Part shown: positions 1 to 8,844 of the stretch, one piece after another
How positions within the stretch are numbered: position 1 is the first letter of the stretch
Layout: the number at the start of each line of letters is the position of its first letter
Assembly (NCBI GenBank): GCA_016707425.1
Contig: JADJHU010000008.1
Location: 1 to 64,000 of the forward strand
DNA length: 64,000 bases
Reading direction: 5' to 3'
Origin: Gammaproteobacteria bacterium
GTDB taxonomy: Bacteria; Pseudomonadota; Gammaproteobacteria; Steroidobacterales; Steroidobacteraceae
The notes under the pieces: generated by a model
Told to the model about the DNA's origin: nothing
Seen by the model: the letters and a program-made list of their open reading frames with translations, nothing else
Database searches by the model: none
Program-made: the position numbers and the translations under genes

Positions 1-928
1 GGCTCGCGAGCGCCTCGGGCAGCTCCTCGTAGCGGCCGCTCACCAGAAACTCATCGAGCACGTGATCGGGAAGCGCTGCCGCCATCTCCTTCCAGCGCCC
101 CTCGCGCGTGAGGGCCAGCAGGCGCTCGCCCACCTCCTTCCAGCCGAAGAGCTCGAGACTCGGCCAGTAGGCGGGAGTGGAAAAGACGAAGGCCAGCGTG
201 GCCCGAAAGCGCTCCCGCTCGGCGGCCACGGTCTTCGCATCGGCGCCTGTCGCCACGAGCTCATTGGCGCAGATCAGCGGTCTGCCGAGCGCAGGATTGC
301 GCCTGGCAGCACCGGCTGTCACGTGCGGCAGGATCGCCTCACGCAGATAGCGCGTCGAGGTGTTGGTCGGGTGGGTGTGCAGTCCGTCGGCCACCTCGCC
401 GACGGTCTCGAGCATCTTCGGTCCCACGGCTCCCATCATGATCGGCACATCGGGGGCTTCGATCGGCCCCGGGTTGAAGAACGGCTGCAGACGCGTGAAC
501 CGGTAATACTCGCCGACGAAATTCAGCGGCTCACGCGGACTGCGAAAGCTGCGGAAAATGGCCCGCAAGGCACCAACGTACTCCTTCATGCCCCTGGCCG
601 GCGGCAGCCAGCGCGCCGAATAGCGGTCCTGGACGTTCTGCCTCACCTGTGTGCCCAGCCCGAGCTCGAAGCGCCCGTGCGACATCTTCTGCAGATCCCA
701 AGCGGCGAGCGCCACGTTCATCGGGCTTCGCGGGAACGCCACCAGGACCGAGATCCCGACCCGGATGCGCGAGGTCGCAGCGAGCGCCAGTGCCGCGAGC
801 ACGAAGCCATCGTGCACCGCGTCGGGGACGAACAGGCCGTCGTAGCCCATTGCCTCGACACGCTGCGCATAGGCACCGATGCCCTCGGGACCCAGGTTTT
901 CCGGTGTACCTGCAAAGATCTCGAACAT
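1..928 (-). CDS. LLM-class flavin-dependent oxidoreductase, C-terminus cut by window edge
   Basis: Luciferase-like monooxygenase family (TIM barrel, FMN or F420 dependent). The protein begins MFEIFAGTPENLGPEGIG and contains the typical first strand and helix (YAQRVEAMGYDGLFVPDAVH), then SRIRVGISVLVAFPRSPMN and a GRFELGLGTQV motif near residue 90, which is the classic LLM signature. About 309 residues are visible and the end lies beyond base 1. It is the last visible member of a minus-strand run with the PRISE reductase, whose stop codon is 8 bases upstream of this start, so co-transcription is likely. The substrate is unknown; neighbours suggest oxidation of a lipid-like or alicyclic ketone. 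Confident on family, not on cofactor. Confidence 0.85.
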   Translation of the reverse strand, partial: MFEIFAGTPENLGPEGIGAYAQRVEAMGYDGLFVPDAVHDGFVLAALALAATSRIRVGISVLVAFPRSPMNVALAAWDLQKMSHGRFELGLGTQVRQNVQDRYSARWLPPARGMKEYVGALRAIFRSFRSPREPLNFVGEYYRFTRLQPFFNPGPIEAPDVPIMMGAVGPKMLETVGEVADGLHTHPTNTSTRYLREAILPHVTAGAARRNPALGRPLICANELVATGADAKTVAAERERFRATLAFVFSTPAYWPSLELFGWKEVGERLLALTREGRWKEMAAALPDHVLDEFLVSGRYEELPEALAS

Positions 929-936
929 GCTGACCT

Positions 937-2034
937 CTATGGCGGCAGGATCCTGAGTTCCTGGTAACGCCGCACATACTTGCGGCACATCTCGAGCGTA
1001 TCGACGCAGCCATGGAAACCCGCCTGGCGCAGCTTGATGGTGCTGACCAGACCCCAGCGCAGGGGGTTGCCCGCAGGTGCCTCCCCGCCGGTGTTGCTCA
1101 TTTCCATCGAACCGCCGAAGAGTGCCGCCACGTCTTCCGGGGCCCTGAGTCCGTGGCGATGGACCATCTCGCGCCAGAGTCCGGCCATGCCGCGGACTTC
1201 CTGGACCACATCCAGTCGCCGCGGGGCACCGAGTGGCATGCGGAAGCACTCGGCCACGACCGGGAAGCGCTCGCGCTGAGCGACCACATCGCCGTTCGCG
1301 ATGTTGAAGATCTCATTGCGGGCAGCCGGCGAATCCGCGCCCCACGCGAGGGCTTCGGCAATGAGGTCCGCGTCGGTCGCTTCACTCGCGAGCGTCACCC
1401 CGGCGGGAACGGGCAGATCGAGCCCGGCTTCGCGGCGCAACGCCGCAAACAGCGGCAGCAGGAGAAATGCATTCATGGGTGAACCGATGGCGGCGCCCGC
1501 GATGCCGACCGGGCGCCACACCGTCCAGGTCCAGGTCTGTCCCTGCTGCCTGCCCCAGATGTAATCCTCCTGCTCATGATAGAAATTGGGGTGCGGCACG
1601 CGCGGCAGGCTCTCGCGCATCGGCACCGGGGCATCGAGCTGCGGCAGGTGACAGCCGTAGGCCTTGGCCCCATGCACGAGCGCCACGTGCTGGAGGTTCC
1701 GGGACGCGGCCGAGAGCGGTTCGAAGAGGTTGCGCAGCATCGCGGCATTCTTCGCGATCTGCACCGGATCCGACCAGCCGCCGTAGATGTCCTCCAGCTT
1801 CTCGCTGAGGGCCGCGTAGATCACATGCGTCACATCCCTCATCTCCCCGAAGGCATTTCCACAGGCCCTGGGATCCGAGAGATCGACGGAAACATGCTGT
1901 ACCCGGCCGGGCATATCGAGGGGCGGACGGCGCGAGACCGCCACCACCTGCCAGTCGCCGCGCGATGCGAAGAGACGAACCGCGGAACTGCCGACCAGAC
2001 CCGAGGCACCTGCAATGACGACTTTCTTCTTCAT
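937..2034 (-). CDS. PRISE-type SDR (progesterone 5-beta-reductase / iridoid synthase-like)
   Basis: A 365-residue NAD(P)-dependent reductase. The N-terminus has the Rossmann loop GASGLVGSS at residues 8-16 and an NADPH-type SRRPP at strand 2. Near residue 150 the sequence NFYHEQEDYIWG matches the PRISE signature FYYxxED that carries the catalytic tyrosine, followed by WTVWRPVGIAG. Plant members reduce the C=C of enones such as progesterone and 8-oxogeranial; bacterial members act on activated enones. It sits between an SDR (22 bases upstream) and a luciferase-like oxidoreductase (8 bases downstream), so probably one operon working on the same ketone/enone. The substrate is inferred only. Confidence 0.85.
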   Translation of the reverse strand: MKKKVVIAGASGLVGSSAVRLFASRGDWQVVAVSRRPPLDMPGRVQHVSVDLSDPRACGNAFGEMRDVTHVIYAALSEKLEDIYGGWSDPVQIAKNAAMLRNLFEPLSAASRNLQHVALVHGAKAYGCHLPQLDAPVPMRESLPRVPHPNFYHEQEDYIWGRQQGQTWTWTVWRPVGIAGAAIGSPMNAFLLLPLFAALRREAGLDLPVPAGVTLASEATDADLIAEALAWGADSPAARNEIFNIANGDVVAQRERFPVVAECFRMPLGAPRRLDVVQEVRGMAGLWREMVHRHGLRAPEDVAALFGGSMEMSNTGGEAPAGNPLRWGLVSTIKLRQAGFHGCVDTLEMCRKYVRRYQELRILPP

Positions 2035-2055
2035 CGATGACCCTGCTGCAAGGAA

Positions 2056-2844
2056 TCAGCGCCCGCCGTCCACGCGGACGTCGATGCCGTTGACGAAGCC
2101 TGCCGCCGGATCAGCCAGGAAAGCAACGGCATGGGCGACATCTTCCGGCTGGCCGACGGGGCGACCCTGTGCCGCCGACCAGCGGGCAATCTCGTTCCAG
2201 TCACCCTCGACGCCGGCCGCTTCAGCCTGCTGGCGCGCCCAGCGCTCCACGTTTTCGGTCCGGATCGTACCGGGACTGACGCTGTTCACGGTGATGCCCG
2301 TGTTGACCAGCGCAAGGCACAGCGAGCGCGTGAGATTGCGGATGGCGACCTTCGCACCCTGATAGTCCGGGATGAGCACCATCGGTCGGTCGACCACCGC
2401 GCTCGACATCTGGATCAACCGTCCCCAGCGCCGCTCGCGCATGTCCGGGACGAAGGCGTGGATCAGGCGCACCATCGAGGCGAGATTCGAATCGTAGGTC
2501 CGCACCCAGTCCTCGGGTGTCGCGTCGAACCAGGCGGCTGAACCCCCGCCGGCGCTCTCGCCACCCGCGTTGTTGACGAGAATGTCAACATGCCCGACCG
2601 CGTCGCGCACCTGCTGGATGACCGCCGTGGCATCCGCGTCCGACGCCAGGCTGCCGAGAGCAATGTGCGCCCGCCCGCCCGCCATCCCGATTCCCCTTGC
2701 CACCGCATGCGTGCGCTCGACATGACGGCCGTGCACCACCACGACCGCGCCCTGGGCGGCCAGCCGCTGCGCAATGGCCGCACCAATCCCCGCGCTCGCC
2801 CCGGTCACCAGGGCATGTCTGCCGAGGAAAATCTGGTCCATCAT
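2056..2844 (-). CDS. SDR family NAD(P)-dependent oxidoreductase
   Basis: A 262-residue classical short-chain dehydrogenase. Visible motifs are the cofactor loop TGASAGIGAAIA near residue 16, NNAGG near 92, a catalytic Ser-Tyr-Lys set in SSAVVDRPMVLIPDYQGAK near 150-165, and VNSVSPGTIRTENVERW following it. The protein ends with the usual substrate-loop and DGGR tail. It heads the minus-strand run leading to the PRISE reductase and the luciferase-like protein. It diverges from a TetR regulator, with a 123-base promoter region between them that contains the AT-rich stretch CGATAATATCTACACTGG, so TetR control is plausible. Alcohol/ketone interconversion is known for the family; the substrate is unknown. 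Confidence 0.88.
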   Translation of the reverse strand: MMDQIFLGRHALVTGASAGIGAAIAQRLAAQGAVVVVHGRHVERTHAVARGIGMAGGRAHIALGSLASDADATAVIQQVRDAVGHVDILVNNAGGESAGGGSAAWFDATPEDWVRTYDSNLASMVRLIHAFVPDMRERRWGRLIQMSSAVVDRPMVLIPDYQGAKVAIRNLTRSLCLALVNTGITVNSVSPGTIRTENVERWARQQAEAAGVEGDWNEIARWSAAQGRPVGQPEDVAHAVAFLADPAAGFVNGIDVRVDGGR

Positions 2845-2967
2845 CCGGGCCTCCGGCGTGAATCGGCGCGACCACCGTCGTCAACCGATAATATCTACAC
2901 TGGATGCAATGAGGTGAACAGTCGCCCCGGCGGCGGTTACGCCGCTGCGACAGCATGGGAGCTCGAG

Positions 2968-3582
2968 ATGTCGCTTTTGGCCCCGCGCCGCCGGCCAGGT
3001 GGCCGTAACGCTGCCGTCCGGCTCGGCGTTGCCCGTGCCGTGCTTGCCTTCCTGGAAGAAGGCTCCACGGATTTCGGTGTCTCCGAGGTGGCGGCGCGCG
3101 CCGGGGTCCATCGCACGACCGTCCATCGACGATGGCCGACGCGGGCCGCACTGCTCGGCGAGGCACTCGCCCTGCGCTACAGCGCCGTCACCGTGCCGAT
3201 GACCGGCAGCTTTGCTGCCGACCTGAGAGCGCTCGCCCACGCGATGGCGCGCTACCTGGCCGAACCGGCACAGAGAACCGTGCACGGCATGGCTCTGGCC
3301 GCAGGTGGGACGGGCTTCACCGATCTCCTGCGCTCGTACTGGCTGCCCCTGCGGCGGCGCATGGTCCTTCTGGTGCGCTCGGGGATCGCGAGCGGTCAGT
3401 TGCGCCCGGATACGGACGTCGACGCCCTCATCCAGCTGCTGCTCGGACCCCTCGTGATGAACCTGCTGTTCACGCGCGCCGCGGCCACGCCCCGGCACGT
3501 CGATATCATCACGGATGCGGTGCTGCGCGCCTTCCTGCGAAACGAGGCGCCAGCTTCTGCGCGGCCCAGCCGCCGCCCATGA
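2968..3582 (+). CDS. TetR/AcrR family transcriptional regulator
   Basis: A 204-residue regulator. The N-terminal helix-turn-helix reads FGVSEVAARAGVHRTTVHRRW (residues about 36-56), followed by PTRAALLGEAL, as in TetR repressors. The C-terminal ligand domain is helical and ends in an Arg/Pro-rich tail. The ATG at 2968 was chosen because the HTH then lies at the normal distance from the N-terminus; the open frame continues far upstream without homology. It diverges from the SDR starting at 2844 and probably controls it. Its 3' end overlaps the opposite-strand membrane protein gene by 74 bases. Confidence 0.85.
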   Translation: MSLLAPRRRPGGRNAAVRLGVARAVLAFLEEGSTDFGVSEVAARAGVHRTTVHRRWPTRAALLGEALALRYSAVTVPMTGSFAADLRALAHAMARYLAEPAQRTVHGMALAAGGTGFTDLLRSYWLPLRRRMVLLVRSGIASGQLRPDTDVDALIQLLLGPLVMNLLFTRAAATPRHVDIITDAVLRAFLRNEAPASARPSRRP

Positions 3583-3925
3583 CGATGACGGCCATGAAGA
3601 GGATGCCGAGCACGAGCCCCGCGAAAGCGCCCTCGAGATCGGCATGTGCCTGCACCGCCGGGATGGTGCCCACGGTGAGGAACAGCATCGTCGCCGCATT
3701 GATCGCGATCGGCAGCCAGCCCATCACCTGGCAGTAGATCGCGACGAGGACTGCCCCGATCGCGATTGCCCAACCCGAACCGCCAAGCATCGGCGGCAGT
3801 CCGTACATCGCATAGGCGAGCGAAAGCCCGAGCAGCGAGCCGACGATCGCCGGTAGCAACTTCTCCCGCTGCAGGTGCTCGACTGCGCCCCAATACAGAA
3901 CGATGGGCACGCAGCCGGCCTGCAT
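3509..3925 (-). CDS. Small integral membrane protein, possibly DUF1097-like and 5' truncated
   Basis: A 138-residue hydrophobic protein with about four predicted membrane segments: LLPAIVGSLLGLSLAYAMYG, WAIAIGAVLVAIYCQVMGWL, AATMLFLTVGTIPAV and FAGLVLGILFMAVIVMGGGW. The pattern resembles the DUF1097 (YcdZ-like) family, whose members usually have an extra N-terminal segment. Here a TAG stop lies immediately upstream of the ATG in frame, so the 5' part may be lost. The 3' end runs 74 bases into the convergent TetR gene, and the start is only 27 bases from the divergent luciferase-like gene. Function unknown. Confidence 0.55.
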   Translation of the reverse strand: MQAGCVPIVLYWGAVEHLQREKLLPAIVGSLLGLSLAYAMYGLPPMLGGSGWAIAIGAVLVAIYCQVMGWLPIAINAATMLFLTVGTIPAVQAHADLEGAFAGLVLGILFMAVIVMGGGWAAQKLAPRFAGRRAAPHP

Positions 3926-3952
3926 GGCAGACTACCATCGGGAGGCTCGCCG

Positions 3953-5011
3953 ATGGAATTGCACCTGGTGTTCGAGCTCAGATCGCCCGCCGGCACGACA
4001 CCTCATCGCGAGCTCTATCCTGCGATGCTGGATATCAGCGCCTGGGCGGATGAAGCCGGCTTCGCCTGTGTGAATTTCGGCGAGCACCACGTCTCAGAAA
4101 GCGGCTACAACCCTTCGCCGCTCGTTACCTGTGCTGCAGTCGCCGGGCGCACGATGCGCGTGAGGATGCGCCCGAACGTGCTGCTCGCGCCGCTCTACGA
4201 TCCCCTGAAACTCGCCGAAGATTCCGCGGTGCTCTCGCTCGCCTCCGGCGGGCGCTTCGAGCTCGCGCTCGGCGGCGGCTACCGGCCGAGCGAGTTCGCG
4301 ATGTTCGAGCGGCGGCTGGAGGATCGCTGGGCGGCCATCGGCGAGGTGGTGCAGGTGCTGCGGCATGCCTGGACAGGCGAGCCGTTCCGGTACCGGGACC
4401 GCACGGTCTTCGTGCGCCCGGTGCCTGACCCACCGCCGCGGATCGTACTGGGCGGCGCGTCGCCTGCCGCCGCACGGCGCGCCGCGCGCATTGCCGATGG
4501 ATTTTCCGTCCCCCACGACGCTCGGCTGTGGAAGCCTTATCGTGAAACGTGCCTCACACTCGGGAAGCCCGATCCCGGCCCTGCGAAAGCTCTTGGCCCG
4601 GTGTTTCTCTGGATCGCCGAGGACGTCGAGGCGGCCTGGAAGATGCTCATGCCGTACGTGCTCAGCCAGATGGATGAATACGGCCGGTTCACGACTGAAG
4701 GTCACGGCGAGGCGCGGGGCCCCTACCGCGGCCAAGCCGATGCCGCTGCGGCGCGCGCCAACCCCGCCTATCAGGTCCTCACGCCCGGGCAGGCGATCAC
4801 GCTCGGCAAGTCCCTCGGCCCTTCGGGGCTGCTGCTGTTCAATCCACTGATGGGCGGCATTCCGCCCCATGAGGCGTGGCGGATGCTGCGGTTGTTCGAG
4901 TCCGGGGTCCAACCCTTTCTGCCGGATCAGGACATCTGCACGATCTCGAGCAGCCGCCCTTCGGGATCCGCACCGAAGGCGACCCGAACACGGGCACCGC
5001 CCTCGTCGTGA
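3953..5011 (+). CDS. LLM-class flavin-dependent oxidoreductase
   Basis: A 352-residue luciferase-like oxidoreductase starting MELHLVFELRSPAGTTPH. The ATG at 3953 is preceded by a GGGAGG ribosome site at 3940-3945. Diagnostic blocks are ADEAGFACVNFGEHHVSESG (residues about 32-51), RVRMRPNVLLAPLYDP, the LLM motif GGRFELALGGGYRPSEF near 100, and PPRIVLGGASPAAARRAA near 170. These fit a TIM barrel using FMN or F420. The last 85 bases overlap the convergent VOC gene. It may catalyse a Baeyer-Villiger-type or alpha-hydroxylation step on a ketone, but nothing in the sequence fixes the substrate. Confidence 0.86.
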   Translation: MELHLVFELRSPAGTTPHRELYPAMLDISAWADEAGFACVNFGEHHVSESGYNPSPLVTCAAVAGRTMRVRMRPNVLLAPLYDPLKLAEDSAVLSLASGGRFELALGGGYRPSEFAMFERRLEDRWAAIGEVVQVLRHAWTGEPFRYRDRTVFVRPVPDPPPRIVLGGASPAAARRAARIADGFSVPHDARLWKPYRETCLTLGKPDPGPAKALGPVFLWIAEDVEAAWKMLMPYVLSQMDEYGRFTTEGHGEARGPYRGQADAAAARANPAYQVLTPGQAITLGKSLGPSGLLLFNPLMGGIPPHEAWRMLRLFESGVQPFLPDQDICTISSSRPSGSAPKATRTRAPPSS

Positions 5012-5346
5012 ATCTTTGGGCTCTCGACCACCTTGCCTCCGGCCTTCTGCAGCCGCACAAGCGTTTCGTCCAGGTTCCCGACGATGAAGCCCACGATGGT
5101 GTCGCTCTCCCTGAGTGGCGGACGCTCGAGGAAGTTGAACAGTACCAGCACCGGCTCGCTCGCCATGTCACCGCTGATCGAGAGGATGATCTCTTCGATG
5201 GGCTCGGCATTCACGCTGCTCCTGACGCGCTGCAACTCACGCATGCCGAACACGGTCTCGTAGAACGCGGCTAGCCCGTCCAGGTTCTTGGTGATGACCT
5301 TGGTGAAGGAAAAGCGGCTCGTCGGAGTCGATGTGCTGTCACTCAC
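4927..5346 (-). CDS. VOC family protein (glyoxalase/bleomycin-resistance fold)
   Basis: A 139-residue single-module VOC protein. It shows the repeated beta-alpha-beta-beta-beta pattern: KVITKNLDGLAAFYETVFGM at the N-terminus and DTIVGFIVGNLDETLVRLQ followed by FGADPEGRLLEIVQ at the end. The terminal Glu (LLEIVQ) is the usual metal ligand of the family. It overlaps the stop of the upstream broken hydrolase by 8 bases and the convergent luciferase-like gene by 85 bases, so it was probably co-transcribed with the hydrolase. VOC proteins include epimerases, lyases and dioxygenases; which one this is cannot be told. Confidence 0.85.
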   Translation of the reverse strand: MSDSTSTPTSRFSFTKVITKNLDGLAAFYETVFGMRELQRVRSSVNAEPIEEIILSISGDMASEPVLVLFNFLERPPLRESDTIVGFIVGNLDETLVRLQKAGGKVVESPKIHDEGGARVRVAFGADPEGRLLEIVQMS

Positions 5347-6072
5347 GATGATAAGTCCTCAGGTTTGACGGAAGAATGCGTTCGGTCCCGCGGACCGCGC
5401 AGCGCGCGATCTGCTCGGAGGGCTTGCGCTGATAGATGTCGTGCTCGCCGACCAGCACGAGGTTCGGACACTTGATCCGCTTCAGCCCCGCAGTCCTCGG
5501 GTCGTGATCGGCGCAGAACTGGCGGGCAAACTCGGCGCAGAGCCTCGGGTTGTTGACCGCGAAAATCTCCTCCACCTGGCGCCAGCATCGCTCGGGATCT
5601 GGATTGAAATTGAATCGATTCAGAAAAGGCGAGAGCTGGTGACGGTCGATGTTCTCGCGCAGTCGCACGACCATGTCGTGGAAGTCCCGGTGCGACTCGA
5701 GCAGCCCCGCGTTGTAGCCGGCCACCGAGATCACGTCCGGATCGGGAGGAACGGGCCGATCGTCCCACTCCAGGCCGTCGCGTGAGTCAGCAGGTGAAAG
5801 CGCTTCAGACCAAGCTGGTCGGCCAAGCCACTGATGTCCTCGACGACCGACTCGGCGGTGTAGCTCGGGCGAGCGCCTTCGGGCACGCTGCGCCCGTGAC
5901 CACGCATGTCCATGTCGATCACCCGGTACCCCGCTGCGGCGAGTGCGCCCGACACGCCGGTGCGCGACCAGTAGCTGCCGTTCTCGATGAACCCGTGCAT
6001 CGTGATGATGGGCTCACCGGAGCCCAAGTCGTCGAAGAAGACTTTTGCGTCGGGTCGATTCAGGTAAGGCAT
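5339..6072 (-). pseudogene. Alpha/beta hydrolase, broken by frameshift and loss of the nucleophile segment
   Basis: The N-terminal part (from 6072) reads MPYLNRPDAKVFFDDLGSG, then ITMHGFIENGSYW (oxyanion HG motif) and the DMRGHGRS block, as in alpha/beta hydrolases. It breaks after KRFHLLTHATA, exactly where the nucleophile elbow should follow. The C-terminal part continues in another frame from about 5740 (DVISVAGYNAGLLESHRDFH) and retains the acid region LVLVGEHD. Roughly 30 residues around the nucleophile appear deleted and the frame is shifted, so this is unlikely to be a simple base-call error. It lies between the VOC gene and the MDR dehydrogenase in the same direction. Confidence 0.75.
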
Positions 6073-6084
6073 CGGGGATACTCC

Positions 6085-7046
6085 TCAGGGGATGAGCAGC
6101 ACCCGCCCGAAGCCGCGATCCTTCGATTCGGCATAAGTGTGAGCGGCCACCGCATCCTTCAGTGGAAAGGCCCGATCGATCGGCATCGAGAGCTCGACGC
6201 GCGCGGTGGCTGCCAGCAACTCGCGGATCATCGCATCTGTGCGGGGAATGCCGAGCACGTCGCCGAAGACAAGCCCGATCACGCTTAGCCGCTGGACGAG
6301 GATGTCGACGGCATCAATCAGAGTGGGCTCGCGCGCTGCGACGCCGACGATGATCAGCCGGCCGGAGGTCGCCATGGAGGTCACCGTCGCCTTCATCGCG
6401 TTGCCGCCTGCCATATCGAGCGTCACGTGAGCGCCCGTGCCGCCGGTCAGGCGACGGACCTCGGCCGCAAAGTCCGGCGTGGTCCGGTAATTGATGCCCG
6501 CATCCAGCCCGAACTCGCGCAGCTTCCCGAGGCGCACATCGCTCCCTGCCGTGCCGATGACAAAGGCGCCGGCCCGCCTGGCGAGCTGCACGGCCGCGAC
6601 CCCTACGCCGCCGGCCGCACCCTGGATGAGCACGTTCTGCCCGGCACGCAGCTGTCCTGCTTCGAACAGGCATTCGTGAGCGGTGCCGAAGGCGGCCGGA
6701 ATACCGGCAGCGGTGCGCACGTCCAGGCCCGGCGGGAGCGGCCAGCAGTGCACCTTCTTGACCGCACGAAGCGCGGCGTGCGAACCCGACTGGCCGAAAG
6801 TCACGACCTTCTGACCGACGCGAAAACCCGCCACTTCTGCGCCGAGCTCCAGGATTTCTCCCGCCGCGGAATAGCCCACGATGTGCGGCCAGATCACATT
6901 CGGAAAGGACTGCCGGTGCAGCAAATCCCCGCCTTCCACGCTGATCGCCTCCACACGGATCAGGATCTCGTCGGCGCCGCAGTGCGGGTCCGGCACCTCC
7001 TAAGCGCAGCGACCTTCGGGCCGCCTGGTGGGTAGACCGCCTTCAT
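6085..7046 (-). CDS. Quinone oxidoreductase-like MDR protein, frameshifted near its 5' end
   Basis: A medium-chain dehydrogenase/reductase of the zinc-free quinone oxidoreductase type. The body shows a GroES-like domain (ADEILIRVEAISVEGGDLLH), then the Rossmann loop IQGAAGGVGVAAVQLARRAG near residue 145 and a typical C-terminus GFGRVLLIP. The natural start appears to be ATG at 7046 (MKAVYPPGGPKVAALR), but that frame must shift by one base at about 6997-7004 to join EVPDPHCGADEI. Without the shift, translation would have to begin at GTG 6996 and lack about 17 residues. The total length is 2 modulo 3, consistent with a single deleted base. It reduces quinones or enones with NADPH in characterised relatives. 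Confidence 0.78.
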
Positions 7047-7159
7047 CCGTGATCTTCCTGCCAAGGCCGGTTCGGCGTGTTGTTTAATTATCGCTCAATT
7101 TATTGTGAACCGGGTTTGCCGGCAATCGGTAGTGCCCCTGAGCCGAGGAGAACTCATCC

Positions 7160-7730
7160 GTGCCACTTCCGTCACCTGCCAAAGGCAAGGTGCGATCGCA
7201 CTCATTACGCCAAACCTCCCCCGAGAAGCTCAACGCGATGAACTCGCAGCTCCTGGCCGACCTCCGGGCCGCTTACGGGGAGCTCGAGCACGACGATGGA
7301 GTGCTCGTGGGCGTGGTCGCCGCCAAGGGTCGTACCTTCTGCGCCGGCCACGACATCCGCGTGCAGAGCTCACCGTGGCCGCCGAGTCCGCAATCTTCGA
7401 AATCACGGAAGTGCGCCTGGCCCAGATGTATGGCTGGGAGTCGGGTCGCGAGCTCGGCCTCGCGCGCACCGCCAGCATGGAGATCGCCTTCTGGTTTCTG
7501 CTCTCCGGCCACCACGCATCATCCGCTATCACCGTCAACGCCGGCGCATAATGCAGCCGCCCGTCCCGAACGACGTGCAGAAGCTCTTCAAGGAGCTGTA
7601 TCAGGCGGCGTGCAGCTCGGCGGACTTCACCGAAGGCGATCGCGCCTTCCTCGAGAGGCGCAAGGCCGAGTTCAGCATGCCTGCGAAGGCGCGGGCCGAT
7701 GGCGGGCGTGGTAGTTCTACAGATGCCTGA
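7160..7730 (+). pseudogene. Enoyl-CoA hydratase/isomerase (crotonase) remnant
   Basis: Crotonase pieces occur in order but in different frames: GAIALITPNLP, then EKLNAMNSQLLADLRAAY and VGVVAAKGRTFCAGHD (oxyanion-hole region), then after an internal deletion LTVAAESAIFEITEVRLAQM and ARTASMEIAFWFLLSG, and finally the C-terminal helices QKLFKELYQAA and EGDRAFLERRKAEF. The second oxyanion-hole and active-site Glu region is missing. The order and the direction show one ancestral gene decayed by deletions and frameshifts. It diverges from the MDR gene across about 110 bases that contain an AT-rich segment near 7085. Confidence 0.75.
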
Positions 7731-7818
7731 GCCGGCTCGCGCAGTCGACCTGGCATCGGTGCTGCGCACCCTCCTGCACGAGGGCAAAGGTGGGCTTCGA
7801 CGGCAGGCACCTGCGCGC

Positions 7819-8265
7819 TCATTCCATATCAACGCGCAGGCGGGTCAGCCGGATGGCGCTGATGCGCCACTCGCCGCCCCGCTTCTCATAGCGCTCGTGA
7901 TAGTGGCCGTAGCCGTGCAGCCGGCGCCAGGGCATGTTCGAGCTCTCGGGAGCCCAGAGCTTGTCCTCCATCGCCCAGATGCCCGTGGCGGTCGTTTCGG
8001 AAATGATCTCGATCTCCGGCATGTGACCGTGATGCACGGTGATCAGCGGCTCGAGTGTCGGCGCCAGCCCCGCGACGAAGCGCGCGGCACCCTCGATGAG
8101 CAGGCTCTCGTTTCTCGGCTGGGTTCCTTCCCGGAAGTCCGTGATCACATCGGGTGTGAACACCGCCTCGAACCCAGCCCAATCCTTGGCGTCCATGCAG
8201 CGGAAGTAGCGCGCCTTCAGCCGCTCGATCTCGCGGATGGCGATCAGTCGCGCCGTGGCATCCAT
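7819..8265 (-). CDS. Nuclear transport factor 2 / SnoaL-like protein
   Basis: A 148-residue SnoaL/ketosteroid-isomerase-fold protein. It begins MDATARLIAIREIERLKARY and continues FRCMDAKDWAGFEAVFTPDV, the hallmark of the bile-acid 7-alpha-dehydratase-like SnoaL_4 group, then HHGHMPEIEIISETTATGIW and a C-terminal GYGHYHERYEKRGGEWRISAI. The ATG at 8265 overlaps the stop of the upstream reading frame (TGATG), indicating translational coupling. Members act as dehydratases, isomerases or small hydroxylase partners; the activity is unproven here. It is the only apparently intact gene in the decayed 7.1-9.0 kb stretch. Confidence 0.8.
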   Translation of the reverse strand: MDATARLIAIREIERLKARYFRCMDAKDWAGFEAVFTPDVITDFREGTQPRNESLLIEGAARFVAGLAPTLEPLITVHHGHMPEIEIISETTATGIWAMEDKLWAPESSNMPWRRLHGYGHYHERYEKRGGEWRISAIRLTRLRVDME

Positions 8266-8501
8266 CACGGCGCCCCTGCCGCGTTCATCCCCGGCACCGC
8301 AGGATCTCTCATGTGCATGTGCCACACTGCATCGCGACGCACGATCCGCCAGCCCTCTTCTTTCGACACGTCGGTGCATTGAAAAGCTGCCGCTTTACCC
8401 AGCTCCCGCGCGAGGGCTTCGCCCTCATCGATCAGCATGTCGGCGATGACGACCCGCGTGCCGCCGGTGATGATGGCGATCCTGGTCTGCAATCGGGCCA
8501 A
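8265..8501 (-). pseudogene. Chimeric remnant: SDR 5' end joined in frame to a SnoaL-like 3' end
   Basis: A possible TTG start at 8501 follows a GGAGG site. The sequence ARLQTRIAIITGGT is an SDR N-terminus, but the glycine-rich helix is deleted and it runs directly into RVVIADMLIDEGEALARELG, the SDR strand-2 region, then AAFQCTDVSKEE. After that it changes to EEGWRIVRRDAVWHMHMRDP, which looks like the last strand of a SnoaL-type protein. All joins stay in frame, giving a 78-residue open frame whose stop overlaps the next ATG. It is most simply two deletions in a former SDR-SnoaL-SnoaL gene row. Confidence 0.6.
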
Positions 8502-8688
8502 CTCTACCCTCCATCTGTCTGGTGACACGGTTCGGTCGTCAGGCTGCCTCTTTGCGCGGCGTCGAAACTATAGCGCGCCACGGCCGATGCTGCTGTCGCA
8601 AGCGTGCCTCGGAATGCAATGATCGACTGAGCGACGAGGGGAACCCGCTGCGTGTTGACCCAAGCCAGGAGTGTGAGGGTACTGGAGC

Positions 8689-8815
8689 GGAAGTAACCTC
8701 TGAAGTCGCATGGCAGGTTGCCGCCATCAATCGAGCCGTCCTTGAGGCAGCCGCCAAACGCTTCCTGGACGATGGTTATGCTGCCACCTCGATGGAGGCC
8801 GTCGCCGCGGCAGCC
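8689..8815 (+). pseudogene. TetR-family N-terminal fragment
   Basis: The plus strand encodes VAAINRAVLEAAAKRFLDDG followed by YAATSMEAVAAAA, the opening helices of a TetR DNA-binding domain. The recognition helix and the entire ligand domain are absent. The fragment abuts the opposite-strand CoA-transferase fragment. It is a remnant, not a functional regulator. Confidence 0.6.
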
Positions 8816-8844
8816 CCCGCGGGGCCCATAGCCGGTCGCGTTAC

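Noticed and set aside
5339..5734. Separate small gene of 131 residues
   Set aside because: It is the C-terminal half of the broken alpha/beta hydrolase, with the acid region LVLVGEHD.
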